Assembly (NCBI GenBank): GCA_964017045.1
Contig: OZ024807.1
Coordinates: 22,052,553-22,116,552, forward strand
From: Omphiscola glabra
Taxonomy: Eukaryota; Mollusca; Gastropoda; Lymnaeidae
Direction: 5' to 3'
DNA: 64,000 bases
A program made the translations under genes and the position numbers. The stretch's first letter is position 1. Every line of letters starts with the position of its first letter. This document shows positions 22,705 to 35,375 of this stretch, piece by piece. Under the pieces are notes generated by a model. The model made no database searches. It was not told where the DNA came from and saw only the letters and a program-made list of their open reading frames with translations.

Positions 22705-23736
22705 ATGGAGTTTGATATTGTTAACCCATCAGTAGAGGCATTGGACAAATGTTCGAGAAAGGAGCTATTTTCCATTGCGAATGACTTAGGAATTAATGTA
22801 GCTCATTCGGCGCTAAAAAAGACAGTAAGTGATATGATCATCGTACACTTAGTTGATGAAGATATTTTGTCTGAGGATGAACTAGCCTCAGTGACACAGC
22901 CGAATGATCCTAGTATGGAGCTCCAACTAAAGCTCAAACAAATGGAGCTAGATGCTCAGAGAGAGAAAGAACGAGAGCTTAAACAAATGGAGCTAGAGTT
23001 ACAGAGAGAAAAATAACGAGAGCTTAAACAAATGGAGCTAGAACTACAAATGAAATTAAAAGAAATGGAAATTAAGGCCCATTTAGGAGCAATGGAAAAT
23101 AGACTCACGGCTGCAGCCGGTCAGGGTAACGATGCAATTAAATTTGCAAAAGTAATACCGAAATTTGCAGAAAAAGAGGTGGATCAATATTTTGCACAGT
23201 TTGAAATAACTGCCCAAAATTTTAAAATTCCTGAAAACATGTGGTCTACCTTACTGCAACCGGCTCTGACTGGCAGGGCAGCCGAAGTTTTTGTGTCCTT
23301 GAACGCAGAACAGCGTGGGGATTATAACATTGTTAAATCCTTAATACTTAAGGCTTATGAATGTGTCCCCGAAGCATACCGTAAAAAGTTTAGGGAGCTG
23401 TGGAAACGGGATGGCCAAACTCACGTTGAGTTCCTCCGGGAAAAGGAACGACTCCTGGATAAATGGCTGCACGCAACGAACACTGACACAGACTTCAAAA
23501 AGTTCAAGAACCTAATTCTGATGAAAGAGTTTAAGAATTGTGTTCGTGAAGAGGTACGGACACATATTGTAGACCGTGGCGAAGGTGACGCACATACGGC
23601 AGCAGTGTTAGCTGATGACTTCACCATCTCACATCAACTCTCAAAGAACCCATTTGACACCAGAAAAGACAGGCAAAATGGGGCAACAACATCGACTTAC
23701 AGCAAATCTCCACAAAAGCCATTTAAGCCCGGTTAA
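22705..23736 (+). pseudogene. gag region of the Gmr1-like element
   Basis: One reading frame from the ATG at 22705, interrupted by TAA at 23014-23016 and again at 23734-23736, just before the zinc knuckle. Both stops are in the same frame as pol, so they are point nonsense changes and not a frame switch. The N-terminal third is followed by a charged coiled-coil repeat (KQMELEL units), then a retroviral-like Gag block (AKVIPKFAEKEVDQYFAQFE; CVPEAYRKKFRELW) typical of Ty3/gypsy relatives. Confidence 0.8.
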
Positions 23737-23742
23737 AAAGAA

Positions 23743-26700
23743 ATGAGTGCAAAAGAAACATGTGCCTACTGTAAAAAAGAAGGACATACGAGGGATGAGT
23801 GTTGGAAACTCAAGAAGAAAACTGAGAAGACCACACATCCTGGTACACCACACAAAGTCTCCGCTTGTACGTCTCGTCATACATCTGGAAACACATTTTC
23901 AAAAGTCAAAAGTTTTGGCTCTCCAGATGTCCATACAAACTTCAAAGAGGTTTGTCACGACTCATCAAAGAGTTTCAATATGAACAATAAGGCTAGTTTT
24001 ACCGACTCCAGCCAAGTTCATGCTTCGACTGCGAGTTTTATGAGCTTGTCGCCAAGATCCTTTTGCTCCAAGAAGAGGTCTACCTCCAGAGGGCGTCTTA
24101 CCGAGGACTTGATTGCAAGTGTTGACGACTCTACACAGAGTTTTACTTCCTCTACCTTAGCCGACTGTTCTCAAGACTCCAACAAGAGTTTGCCTACCAA
24201 GGTCCACAATTCTACATCAGAAAATACTGATGTCATACAAGACTTCATGCCTTTCATATCGGAAGGATTTGTATCACTGCCAGGTGATTTTTCCAGTCTA
24301 CGACAAATCAAAATCCTAAGAGATATAGGTGCTTCACAGTCCTTATTACTAGAAGGTATACTTCCCTTATCTGCATCTACTGCTACTGGAAGCAACATAC
24401 TGTTGAGAGGCGTAGAACTAGGATTTATTGATGTACCTCTACATCTCATCCAACTCAAATCAGACCTAGTTTCCGGACCTGTGGTTGTAGGTGTCCGACC
24501 AACATTACCATTGGACGGCATCTCGTTGTTGCTAGGCAACGATTTAGCTGGTGGGAAGGTGATAGCCGAACCCATCGTAACTCAAGAACCCTGTCTCATG
24601 GAATCTCAAGAAGAAGATCCAGAAATATATACAGCATGTGCTGTTACCAGGGCAATGAGTCTGAAGATCTCCGAAAAAGAGAGTTCATTAAAAAGTAATA
24701 AAATCCAATCTGAAATTGATCTGGGAACGACCTTTTTTGCCCAACTGAATGAAGAATCAAAGGATCACAAAACGCCAACTCGAACACAGCTCATTGAAGA
24801 GCAGAAGAATGATCCGGAAATCGTTAAACTTCGAGAGAACGCTATGACCAAAGAAGAAGCTGAGCAATTCCCTGTTTGTTACTTTTTACAAGATGACATA
24901 CTTATGAGGAAATGGCGACCTCCAGACACCAAAGCTGACGAAGATTGGAGGCTTGTTCACCAAATTGTAGTTCCTGCAATTTACAGGAACGAAGTCCTCA
25001 ACTTAGCCCATGATTCACCACTTTCAGGCCATTTGGGAGTGAAAAAAACATATCACAAAATTACGTCACACTTCTTTTGGCCTAAAATCAAGAAAGATGC
25101 TGTGGACTACTGCAGATCATGTCATACTTGTCAAGTTGTAGGGAAACCAAATCAGAAGATACCAGCAGCTCCACTTCAACCCATTCCAGCGTTTGAAGAA
25201 CCTTTTAGTCGCGTCATAATAGACTGCGTTGGGCCTCTACCAAAGACAAAATCAGGTCACCAATACTTGCTGACAATCATGTGTGCATCAACAAGGTTCC
25301 CAGAAGTTGTTCCTCTGCGCAATATCAAGACTCCAAACATCGTCAAAGCCCTGACGAAGTTTATTACATTGTTTGGTCTTCCGAAGTCTGTACAGTCTGA
25401 CCAAGGAACCAACTTCAAGGCTGGACTATTCAAACAAGTGATGAACCAATTGGGTATAGAACACTGCTTGTCGAGTGCGTATCATCCTGAGTCGCAGGGA
25501 GCACTTGAGCGATTCCATCAGACATTAAAAAACATGACGAGAACGTACTGCCTAGAACAAGAGAAAGACTGGGATGAAGGGATCAACATGCTACTTTTCG
25601 CTGCAAGAGAAGCAGTTCAAGAATCACTTGGATTCAGCCCTTTCGAACTGGTGTTTGGCCATACGGTTCGAGGCCCCCTTAAACTTTTAAAAGACACGTG
25701 GATGTCATCGACCCCCACTGAAGGACTTTTGGACTATGTCCTGAAGTTTAAAACTAAACTTTTTAATGCCGTTAATTTGGCTAAATCCCATTTAAAGGAT
25801 TCTCAATCCAAAATGAAAGTTTGGTATGACAAAAAGACAAAATTCAGACAGTTTGCTTCAGGGGACAAAGTGCTTGTACTTTTGCCAATACCCGGACATG
25901 CACTACAAGCTAGATATTTTGGTCCTTATGTAATTGAGTCCAAACTTAATAACTTAAATTACATTGTGTTAACACCAGATCGTAAAAGAAAGAAACTGTT
26001 ATGTCACATTAACATGTTAAAAGAATATGTAGAAAGAAAATGTAATGATAATTGTCCATCCTTAGAAACTAATGTTAACACAATCTCAACTGTAACTTCA
26101 GTACCTAAAGAAAATGTTACTGAAATATTTGACAGTGTCCCAGAAAAAGTTGGTCATTACAAACTTAAAAATTCAGAAATACTGGCCAATATTGATCAGA
26201 AACTTGGACATTTGTCATTGTCGGAAAAAGATGTTATCAAGTCTGTTATTGCAGATTTTGTTTCACTTTTCCCTGACGTGCCTAATAAAACCAACATTGC
26301 TGCACATGATGTTGACATTGGCAATGCAGTTCCGGTCAAGCAACACCCCTATAGGGTCAATCCGGAAAAACTTGAAGTAATCCGGTCTGAAATAAAATAC
26401 ATGCTTGAGAATGATATAATTGAACCAAGCTCTAGTAACTGGAGTTCTCCATGTATTTTAGTCCCAAAACCTGACAAAAGTTACAGGTTTTGCACTGATT
26501 TCAGGAAAGTGAATTCAGTTACAAAGTCTGATTCCTTTCCGATTCCAAGGATAGACGATCTTATATATCGAATAGGCGATGCCAAATATGTAACCAAGAT
26601 AGACCTACTATCAGGTTATTGGCTGGTTCCTCTATATGACAGAGCAAAAGAAGTCTCTACTTTTTGTACTCCAGATGGTTTATACCAATATAAAGTAATG

Positions 26701-26799
26701 CCGTTTGGAATGAAAAATGTCCTTTATTATGGGCTGTTTCTAGAACGAGCCCTAGACAAAACAACAGAGATTAAATTCTCCATATATAACGGTCCGTAA
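23743..26799 (+). pseudogene. pol region: zinc knuckle, protease, integrase, partial reverse transcriptase
   Basis: About 1018 codons. Zinc knuckle CX2CX4HX4C near residues 7-20. Protease-like DIGAS near residue 193, where the family usually has DTGA. Integrase zinc-binding HHCC at about 424-463; core catalytic Asp in VIIDCVGPL (about 496), Asp in SDQGTNF (about 553) and Glu in GALERF, with 35 residues between the last two, as in active DDE enzymes. Reverse transcriptase starts near residue 865 (LVPKPDKSYRFCTDFRKVN; TKIDLLSGYW) and stops after MPFGMKN, where a deletion joins it in frame to LTR sequence; the YxDD motif and RNase H are gone. The stop lies in the LTR. Confidence 0.85.
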
Positions 26800-26801
26800 T
26801 A
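26719..26801 (+). repeat. Truncated 3' LTR (83 bp)
   Basis: Matches 22362-22444 with few differences, from GTCCTTTATTAT to CGGTCCGTAATA. It follows the reverse-transcriptase coding sequence directly, fixing the deletion junction. Confidence 0.85.
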
Positions 26802-26885
26802 CCAGCTAGTCATTAACTCCTAGATTTGTTTTTGTACCGCGCTTCGAGCCTTTGGGGATGAAGCGTGATTTTTCAAATGAACTTT
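26802..26885 (+). mobile_element. LINE 3' end, right part
   Basis: Continues the LINE frame to its stop (26811-26813) and then a 3' tail with GCGCTTCGAGCCTTTGGGG, a motif seen in many animal LINE tails. Confidence 0.7.
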
Positions 26886-26960
26886 GTTATTAGTATTATA
26901 TTAAAATGGTCACACATGTACTGTTAGGTATATATATTAAAATAGTCACACACACATTAT

Positions 26961-28227
26961 GGGTAGATCTACGTAATTATTTTCTCCGCTTTCAGTTTTC
27001 ACGCACAGCCTTAATATGGCACGTCGACCATTTAAAGCTTCTTCATATAATCATTATATTATTTCACATATTTCACCCATTTCTTATAGAAAGACACATT
27101 TTTTTTGTTGTTGTATTTAATTTTTTTAACATTAAAAGAGTTCAGAGCGTCTTAATATATTTGAGCAATATCATTATACCACAAACATAGTAACCCGCAA
27201 AACTAAAATAAAAGGAAGAAAGCGATTAAAATGGCGTCAACTTTCAGAAAAAGACTTTATTTATTAAAATTGTTACGCACTGTTGACAATATGGAGAAAA
27301 CAATCTTTTATTTTATGTTTATGGCTCGTTCTAAAACAGTACACAACAAAAAGAGGATACCATAAGTTAAACACTTTAACAAAGAATACGATTCTGAAAC
27401 CAGGGCTAATTAAAATTAATACATTTTAATATGTTAATTATAAATTACAAAATCAAAAGTAATATAATTGAATTTACCGACTTGCATAATAATGTTCTCC
27501 TCTACCGAAACAATGTTGAATAAAACACAATGTGCAAAAGAATGTACAATGACGAAAAGGAATCTACACACACACACACACACAGTACACTCATCACTAG
27601 TCTCGTAGCAAAAAAAGCACACGCTCAAAATATCTTGTGATAAAATAATAGCACACCCAAAAAATGTCTATCGCCCCCTTTTATAGTCTGTTCTACTGAT
27701 ATCTCTAGAACAGCCTACCACAACGTTATCCTTTTCTGATATTTCTACAGGATTTTCTAAAGATACAGAATATTAATTGTATTTAAATGTAAACAAGTTT
27801 AAGAGAGAGACTATAGTTATTAAGCCACCCCTAATAATAGCGCAGTGCATCAAATTTGGGGTCAGTTAAATTGGTGAAAGATGACGTAAACACGTCGTCT
27901 ACATCACAAAATATAGGCGTTTTCTTTTCTTAAAATATTATGCACCTTTAATGGGCGTGTATATATTCTTATTCAAACGGTGGCGTACTTATTTTAAAAC
28001 AGATTGTAATGGCAGTGCGAAAATAAGTTGAGGTGGAAAAAATCTCGCTATTAGGTAAATTTTTTGTACTAGACAAAACGTACACATTTATTGCAAAATT
28101 TCTAATTTAAAAAAACAAAAAAAACAAACAACAACAAACAATCAACAAAAAAGCAAGCAAACTAACGAATAAAGAAACCAAAAATAAACAACAAAAAAAA
28201 CAAAAAACAATCAACATGTCTGTTTAG
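26961..28227. other. Intron 1 of gene B, no feature seen
   Basis: AT-rich with short A runs. I see no exon, transposon end or gene. Confidence 0.5.
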
Positions 28228-29490
28228 GCATGTCGTTTTGGTAGTTGATGTCGTTGTTGTAGTTGATGTCGTTGTTGTAGTTGATGTCGTTTTGGTAGTT
28301 GATGTCGTTGTTGTAGTTGATGTTGTTGTTGTAGTTGATGTCGTTGTTGTAGTTGATGTCGTTGTTGTAGTTGATGTCGTTGTTGTAGTTGATGTCGTTT
28401 TGGTAGTTGATGTTGTTGTTGTAGTTGATGTCGTTGTGGTAGTTGATGTTGTTGTTGTAGTTGATGTCGTTGTTGTAGTTGATGTTGTTGTTGTAGTTGA
28501 TGTCGTTGTTGTAGTTGATGTCGTTGTTGTAGTTGATGTCGTTTTGGTAGTTGATGTCGTTTTGGTAGTTGATGTCGTTGTTGTAGTTGATGTCGTTTTG
28601 GTAGTTGATGTTGTTGTTGTAGTTGATGTCGTTGTGGTAGTTGATGTTGTTGTTGTAGTTGATGTCGTTGTTGTAGTTGATGTCGTTTTGGTAGTTGATG
28701 TCGTTGTTGTAGTTGATGTCGTTGTTGTAGTTGATGTCGTTGTTGTAGTTGATGTCGTTGTTGTAATTGATGTCGTTGTTGTAGTTGATGTCGTTGTTGT
28801 AGTTGATGTCGTTTTGGTAGTTGATGTCGTTGTTGTAGTTGATGTCATTGTTGTAGTTGATGTCGTTGTTGTATTTGATGTCGTTTTGGTAGTTGATGTC
28901 GTTGTTGTAGTTGATGTCGTTGTTTTAGTTGATGTCGTTGTTGTAGTTGATGTCGTTGTTGTAGTTGATGTCGTTGTTGTAGTTGATGTCGTTGTTTTAG
29001 TTGATGTCGTTGTTGTAGTTGATGTTGTTTTGGATAGTTGATGTCGTTGTTGTAGTTGATGTCGTTGTTGTAGTTGATGTCGTTTTGGTAGTTGATGTCG
29101 TTGTTTTAGTTGATGTCGTTGTTGTAGTTGATGTCGTTGTTGTAGTTGATGTCGTTTTGGTAGTTGATGTCATTGTTGATGTCGTTGTTGTAGTTGATGT
29201 CGTTGTTGTAGTTGATGTCGTTGTTGTAGTTGATGTCGTTGTTGTAGTTGATGTCGTTTTGGTAGTTGATGTCGTTGTTTTAGTTGATGTCGTTGTTGTA
29301 GTTGATGTCGTTGTTGTAGTTGATGTCGTTGTTGTAGTTGATGTTGTTGCTGTAGTTGATGTTGGTTGTTTTAGTTGATGTTCTTGCCGTAGTTGATGTG
29401 GTTGCTATAGTTGATGTTGGTTGTTTTAGTTGATGTTCTTGCCGTAGTTGATGTGGTTGCTATAGTTGATGTTGTTGTTGTAGTAGTTGT
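28228..29490. repeat. 18-bp minisatellite in intron 1 of gene B
   Basis: About 70 copies of GTAGTTGATGTCGTTGTT and variants (TTTTGG for TTGTTG). The unit is a multiple of three with no stops in useful frames, so both strands stay open (Val/Asp on +, Thr/Ser on -). A 54-bp duplication with GTTCTTGCCGTAG ends the array. Confidence 0.9.
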
Positions 29491-29857
29491 TGTTGCTTTT
29501 TTAGTAGTAGGGGAGAGAGGTGTGTTGACGAAACGTTCCATGTAGTGTTGCAAAATTATTGCATTTTATATTGATGGAATGAACGTTCCTTTAAAATAAT
29601 TGAATTCAAGTTTTTAGTGTTAACGATATTAATGGCATGTCTAATTTAACTTATAATAATACATCATTTGCGAGATTTTCTTTTTTTTAAAATGCAAAGC
29701 ATCGCTTAATATTAGCAAATGTTAGGTATAGTCTTTTTGGGGTAAAAATCAATTTCTATTTTAAAAATGGCAAATCTAAGTCAATGTCTCAGTAATTTTG
29801 CTGTTTGCTTCCAACCATCTCTGTTGACGCCCCATAGGATGTTATAGTCCTTTAAGG

Positions 29858-30026
29858 CAGTGGTTCTTAACTTTCGTATTTTCAGATCCTTTTATAAAAC
29901 TCTTCGTGTTGTGGTGAAGCCCAAACCCCACAATTTTCTTTCGCTGCTACTTCATAAATATGTGTTTTCCGATGGTCTTAGGCGACCCCTGTGCAATTTC
30001 AGCGAGCCACATGCTGAGAACCGCTG
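29858..30026 (-). mobile_element. SPIN-like hAT MITE in intron 1 of gene B
   Basis: Ends CAGTGGTTCTTAAC and GAGAACCGCTG. The interior carries TTCCGATGGTCTTAGGCG, the reverse complement of the gene A copy. Target copies CTTTAAGG (29850-29857) and CTTTAAAG (30027-30034). Both flanks align with those of 5285-5472. Confidence 0.85.
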
Positions 30027-30332
30027 CTTTAAAGCGTGTCATTCGTTGATTGTCTTTTCGGATAGTGGAGTAAAAACCTATTGGGTGGATTTTAGCTACG
30101 TTTCAATGAAACTAATGTTAATGTAATATATTCTGTTAACTTTCTCATTTAACGTTTATTTAACTTTTTTTTTGTATGTTTTGTTTTAAATTTTAGTTCC
30201 TCGGCGGAAAAAGCGTTAAAGGAGTCCTTACACAAATGATCGGTTTAGGTATGGGTTTATTAGGTAGGAAGCGAGATGCCCCTGCAGATGTCCACGAACA
30301 AATTAAGCTGCTTCTTGATCACTCTTTGTCGG

Positions 30333-31686
30333 GTAATTGCTTTTTTCATATTTAAAAAAAGAAAAATAATTTTTAGGAATTGTTCGTTTCAGTTAGACTC
30401 GATATCCAACGACATTGTGATGAAGTCAACATTAGTTATAACGTATTACTTTTTTTGGTAATACAGTTACAATATAATATTTTTATTTAAAAAATTTACT
30501 TCTCTAAAAATTAAATTACTTTTCAGACTCAAAATGATCAACAACAAATTAATAAAGTCTTACATAATTTAAAGCATGTTAATTTTTGTAATTGTATATT
30601 TCCTGTTGTTAAATCTATAAAGAACATTTTTATTTATTTTTAACACATACATTGTAAAAAAAAAAATAGACAATTTAGCATTTGATGTTTTTGTTGTTCT
30701 ATTTTACTAATTATCTTCTCTACAGGTTGAGAGTACTCAAATATAATCGTATTGTAACAATACCCATATTTAAAAAAAGAAATATATAATTGTAAGGCTA
30801 AATAGTATTTTCGAGTGAAAAAATAAAACTTAAATTGTATTATATGTGCGTTAATTTTGCAAAAAAAGTGTGTGTTTATTGTGTCTCTGATAATACTTAT
30901 ATAAAGTGGACAAAACGAATGAACATTCACATCTTATACACAAAAAATAAAGACACAATTATAGATAAACAATTGACTTCCACTATCTACGTAACTCCAC
31001 AATTTTAACTAGAACTCTCTTCCTCAACGCTTAAAAAATTAAATACAATCTTACTCATCAACACCAATCTTCATCGTGAATGTCCATCTGCCTACCTCAA
31101 ATATTTAAACATCATCAATCAACAGCTTCCGTCAACCAGACCCCTCAATCACACCGCTCAACCACAAGCCTTAAATACACCCCCCAAACACAACGCTTAA
31201 CCAAAACCCTTAAATGCATCACCAACCACAACGCTCAACCACACAACAGAAACTACACCTGCCAAACACAGCACTCAACTAACCAATTTTTTGTTTCTTT
31301 TTTTTTTTTTTTTTTGCTAATACATTTCTCATATCAAAGACTATATCATCCAAAACATTTTCAATATCCTCCAATAGGTAGATGCCTCATATTTGGAAAC
31401 AACCCCTTAACATGAATTTATTTATTACGTAACAGATAAAAAAGGGAAAATACATTATTAACATTTTACAATAAGATATTGAGATGTCATGTACAATGTA
31501 ACTTTTTTGTTAATACTCATTGAATGTTACAACCCTATAAAACGCACCGTTGGCATATTTCTCTCATACACGCACAGTTGTGTGACACACTGTTTGTAGA
31601 CACGACGCGATGACATGCGCAGTTGATTGTCATTATCCACATTTCATTTAAGCTAGAATTATTGACACCCAATTTCGTTTCTTCAG
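30333..31686. other. Intron 2 of gene B, alignable with gene A
   Basis: No gene. Long stretches match intron 2 of gene A (for example ATTTGATGTTTTTGTTGTTC at 30681 with 6400). The CA-rich part (31100-31280) corresponds to the 13-bp minisatellite of gene A but is unexpanded. Confidence 0.65.
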
Positions 31687-33679
31687 GTATTGAAGCAAAG
31701 GACATTGTAACTTATTGTAACGGGATTAAGGCTGAGGCCCAGGCGCAGTTGGATGAGGCTGGTGGGACAGGTAAGTAAATATTATGATTTTATTTTGATT
31801 TACCTTTAAATATTAATATAATCCCCGATAGTTTAGCTTCACATGGCTGAATCGCAATTTTTGTTTGTACCGAATTGTCGAAAAGCATTGAATATAAATA
31901 TATAAAATATTTGCGGGAATCCAGGGTAAGACAACGGAAGTAAACACAAACTGTAAAATTCTGAGATGGAGTCCCGGAGTCGATCTGACGCTGATACCAA
32001 TGTCATTTCGCCAACTCCTGAATCGCAATTAGCTCCTAGTTGTATTGACAGTTGTCATCATGGAAGGTTCAATTTAACCAGAATTTAAGGTTCTCCTGTG
32101 GAAAAAAACATCCTCTTAGTCAGTGGATGAAGTATCCATAGCTAATTCATCTTCTCGTTCGACGGATTCCATAGATGTAAAATATTTACACTTATTTTTG
32201 TAGTTGTAAATATTAAAATACACATGTATACGATCACCGATAAGCTAAATACATGCTTTCACAATGTTTGAGTAATTTATCTTTAAATTAAAATGTAAAG
32301 ACTTTTCAACTAAGGAGACAAATATATTTTTTTCTTGCTTGTTTTATTTCTTCTTCCTTTCTTTATCTTGGAAGTGAATTTGTAAGCTGCGACTTTTTTA
32401 TATACAAAAATATATTGCTTAAGGCTGGACAAGGATTCCATTTAGATCAAACGTTCTATTTCTTCTTTACACTTTTCCAACTATAAAACGAACAGATATA
32501 AAGGAAAAAGATGATATGAAGAATTTATAAAACACGCTTACGTATATACACATTTACATATAAATATGTGTACCTATAAACACGTTAACCTATACACATG
32601 GCTTTTGGGTGTGGTATTCATGTAAATCAATGTTGAAGATATTTTTTTTTTAAATTTGTTTAGTATCAGATGAGGAAGCCGATGCATTGTTCAAGCAAAT
32701 GGCTTCAAAATATTCCTCAGTTTCACACGCAGACTTACTTAATGCAGGTAAAATAAGTTTTGCATGTTAATTGCAACCTTTTTTTTTAAAGTAAAAAATA
32801 ACTATTAATACATTTTTTGATAAAATATAGTTATTTGTTGATTTTTAAAAAATGTTTAACAGTTACATAACATCATTCTAAAAAGAAAATTTTATTTGGA
32901 AAAAAGTTAAGCTTGATCAATATCGATATAAAATTGTCCTAGCATTACATTTACTAATTGCTCTTTTTGAAATTAATCGTTTGAACAGCAATACTCTTTG
33001 CCTGGGGAAGATTTTAAAAGTGACCTACCGTGATTTTGTATTATTTATGTTCTTCTTTTTGGTTCGTGTTTGTTTCAATGAAGTATTGAAATACATTCAT
33101 CTACGGCAAAAATTCAGATACCAAGTTAAACGAGAAACACAGATTGTATACAAGTTTGAAAACCATATGGGAAATCGAACAAAATTTGAAAACGCATCAT
33201 AAAGAAGGTAACATTGTTTTATCATCCCTGTAATGTTCTAATTTTGTTTATGAGAGTAGCCAAAAAAGGTTGTAAATTGCTAGCAAATGTACCAAGCGAG
33301 GCCGTGTTAGCATTGATAAATACATTTTTCGTTTTAATGAGCTAACATTAAGATGAAAGGCCATGTAAACATTAAAATTAGAATAATAACAATTCGTAAA
33401 GGGCCAAAGAAAAAAAAAATTAGTAAAAAAAGCAATATTTAAAATAATGTGTGCAAAGACTGTGGGACCAAGCCTATCCCCGCTTGGCCCTGGTGACAAA
33501 ACACCTTTTTTAAAGACCATACACTTTTTAAAAGTAGTCCCCTCAAAATATATATACATATACACACATAACAAATAGTGATGACCGTTTAACACTTAAG
33601 GCAAAAGTGGATACATTCATGTAGAAACCTAAGCAAAGCACACACAAATTTAACTTACAGATATATATATATATATACT

Positions 33680-33965
33680 AGCGAGAACCCGGCATGCGTT
33701 GCAATGTCACACACATAAAAAAACGTATATGTTTTAATTACGTTTTTGAAGTAATTTTGCAAAAGAAAATATATGTTGCTCTTTCCGTCTGGTGCGTACA
33801 CAAATAAATTGGATGGTTTTTCGTCGAGTGAACACCCCACAGGCATACGCACAACAACTAACAAAAGGTTTATCGCAATCAGATGAATGGTATGAAAGCG
33901 CATACCGGATGTATATACATACATTAATTTTTATATATGTATAAACATAGTTTACAGAATGAAAG
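33680..33965. repeat. Dispersed repeat in intron 5 of gene B
   Basis: ACTAGCGAGAACCCGGCATG followed by a segment shared with 19600-19830 and 35060-35330 (CAACTAACAAAA, CGGATGAA or CAGATGAA, ACATACAT). Element type unknown. Confidence 0.55.
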
Positions 33966-34970
33966 ATACTTTTTGCGCAACTATTCAAGGAAGCGTTCTG
34001 TCTACCATCCATCCGTCCATCCGCCCGTCTGTCCATCTTGCCATGGGAATAATTGTGTAAATGTACAAACGTTTTGTTAACGTCATTGATTATCTTAATT
34101 GGTAAAATGATAATATAGCATCTATTTTTTTTAAAACTATAATATCAATAGATTTAAAGAAATTGTCATCCACGTTAAATTATACACACCTTATTTCCTA
34201 ACCCCCCCCCCCCCCCCTATATAAGTACCCAGGAAGGTTAATTATTTGTCAAATTCATTCTGAGACGTATAATGTGCTGCCTTGTGTAAATGAAACTACC
34301 GTATTGCTTCTTCCACCTTTGCCCAAAACAGAGTTTTAAAGAAATTTATACAATCGTATACAATTGTAACCCCCCTTACTTAAGCAATTTTCTTTTTTTT
34401 GCATTTCACATTTTGTTCTTATTTGGATGATTGATAAGTGCATTAGTGAATGCTATTTGGATATGTTGTTTCGCTGCACTGATCGGATTAAACGGCATTT
34501 TCATATTAAAGTACATTTAAAGTGTATATATATTTTGGAATGAATAAAAAGTTAAAAAAAACGTATTAAATGTTAAAAAATACAAAGCTAAAGTTGTATT
34601 TTATTGTAAAACATTTTAGCAATTTAAAAAGCAATCTATTATATTAATGTATTAATTTTATTTATAGAGGAGAAAAATGCATTATCAGTTTTGTCACGCA
34701 TCGTTATAAAATCAAATAAACTTAGAGTTGTGGCCAAAATAGGCAATCGAACTATTTGGTCATAGGCGCAATTATTTAGATCAAATAAGTTATATTTTTA
34801 TTTTTCAAAAATGACATATATCGGGTAAAACCAAACATGTTATTTTCAGTGCGTATTTTAGTGCGTTGTCAATATTGAAAAATAAAAACGGTTGAACTTG
34901 TGTCACACAGAAACTGAAATGTCGTTTGTATTTGATTGATTTATAGCCGCCTATGCAACAGGACTGATTG
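33966..34970. other. Intron 5 of gene B, no feature seen
   Basis: AT-rich with a C15-17 run near 34203. No exon or transposon ends recognised. Confidence 0.45.
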
Positions 34971-34974
34971 AAAT

Positions 34975-35330
34975 TTTATTTGTATAGCTCATATAAGAAA
35001 AAAAAATTAGTGCTCCCGGCCCCAAAAGGAATATTTCAAAATAGAAAAGGCTAATTCAGAAACCTTTGCTGTGCACAACAACTTATTAAAGTTTTATCGC
35101 AAACGGATGAACAGTATAGGAACGCATGCGGAAATTATATTTAGCTCATAAAAGGGGGGGGGGGGAGAATTTAGGACTCCAGTCCCATAACGGAATATTG
35201 TAAAATGTGTGTAATAATTCAGAAACATTTGCGGGCGTGTGTACAACAATTAACAAAATGTTCACCTCTTTTGGATTAAAGGTATAGAAGCACATACAGG
35301 ACAAACATACATCAATAATGTGTATATATG
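34975..35330. repeat. Dispersed repeat, two tandem fragments
   Basis: Two pieces of the family at 19350-19960, each with GGAATATT and AATTCAGAAAC, separated by a G run at 35155. Confidence 0.6.
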
Positions 35331-35375
35331 CATAGATATAGTTTACCAAATAAAGATAACTTGTTCGCAACTATT

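Larger units (their letters stand above)
21842..26801 (+). mobile_element. Gmr1-like Ty3/gypsy LTR retrotransposon, internally deleted
   Basis: Bounded by the target duplication CCAG. It has a complete 603-bp 5' LTR, a long gag-pol frame and only the last 83 bp of the 3' LTR. Integrase lies before reverse transcriptase, the order of Gmr1-type elements within Ty3/gypsy and unlike most of that group. A deletion removed the distal reverse transcriptase, RNase H and most of the 3' LTR. Two nonsense codons also break gag. It sits inside a LINE in intron 1 of gene B, in the gene's orientation. Confidence 0.85.

Noticed and set aside
23734..23742. Programmed readthrough or frameshift between gag and pol
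   Set aside because: Gag and pol share one frame and a second stop lies at 23014, so two point nonsense changes in a dead element are more likely.
28162..29378. Val/Asp-rich and Thr/Ser-rich proteins over the same DNA
   Set aside because: 18-bp minisatellite within an intron, open on both strands for trivial reasons.
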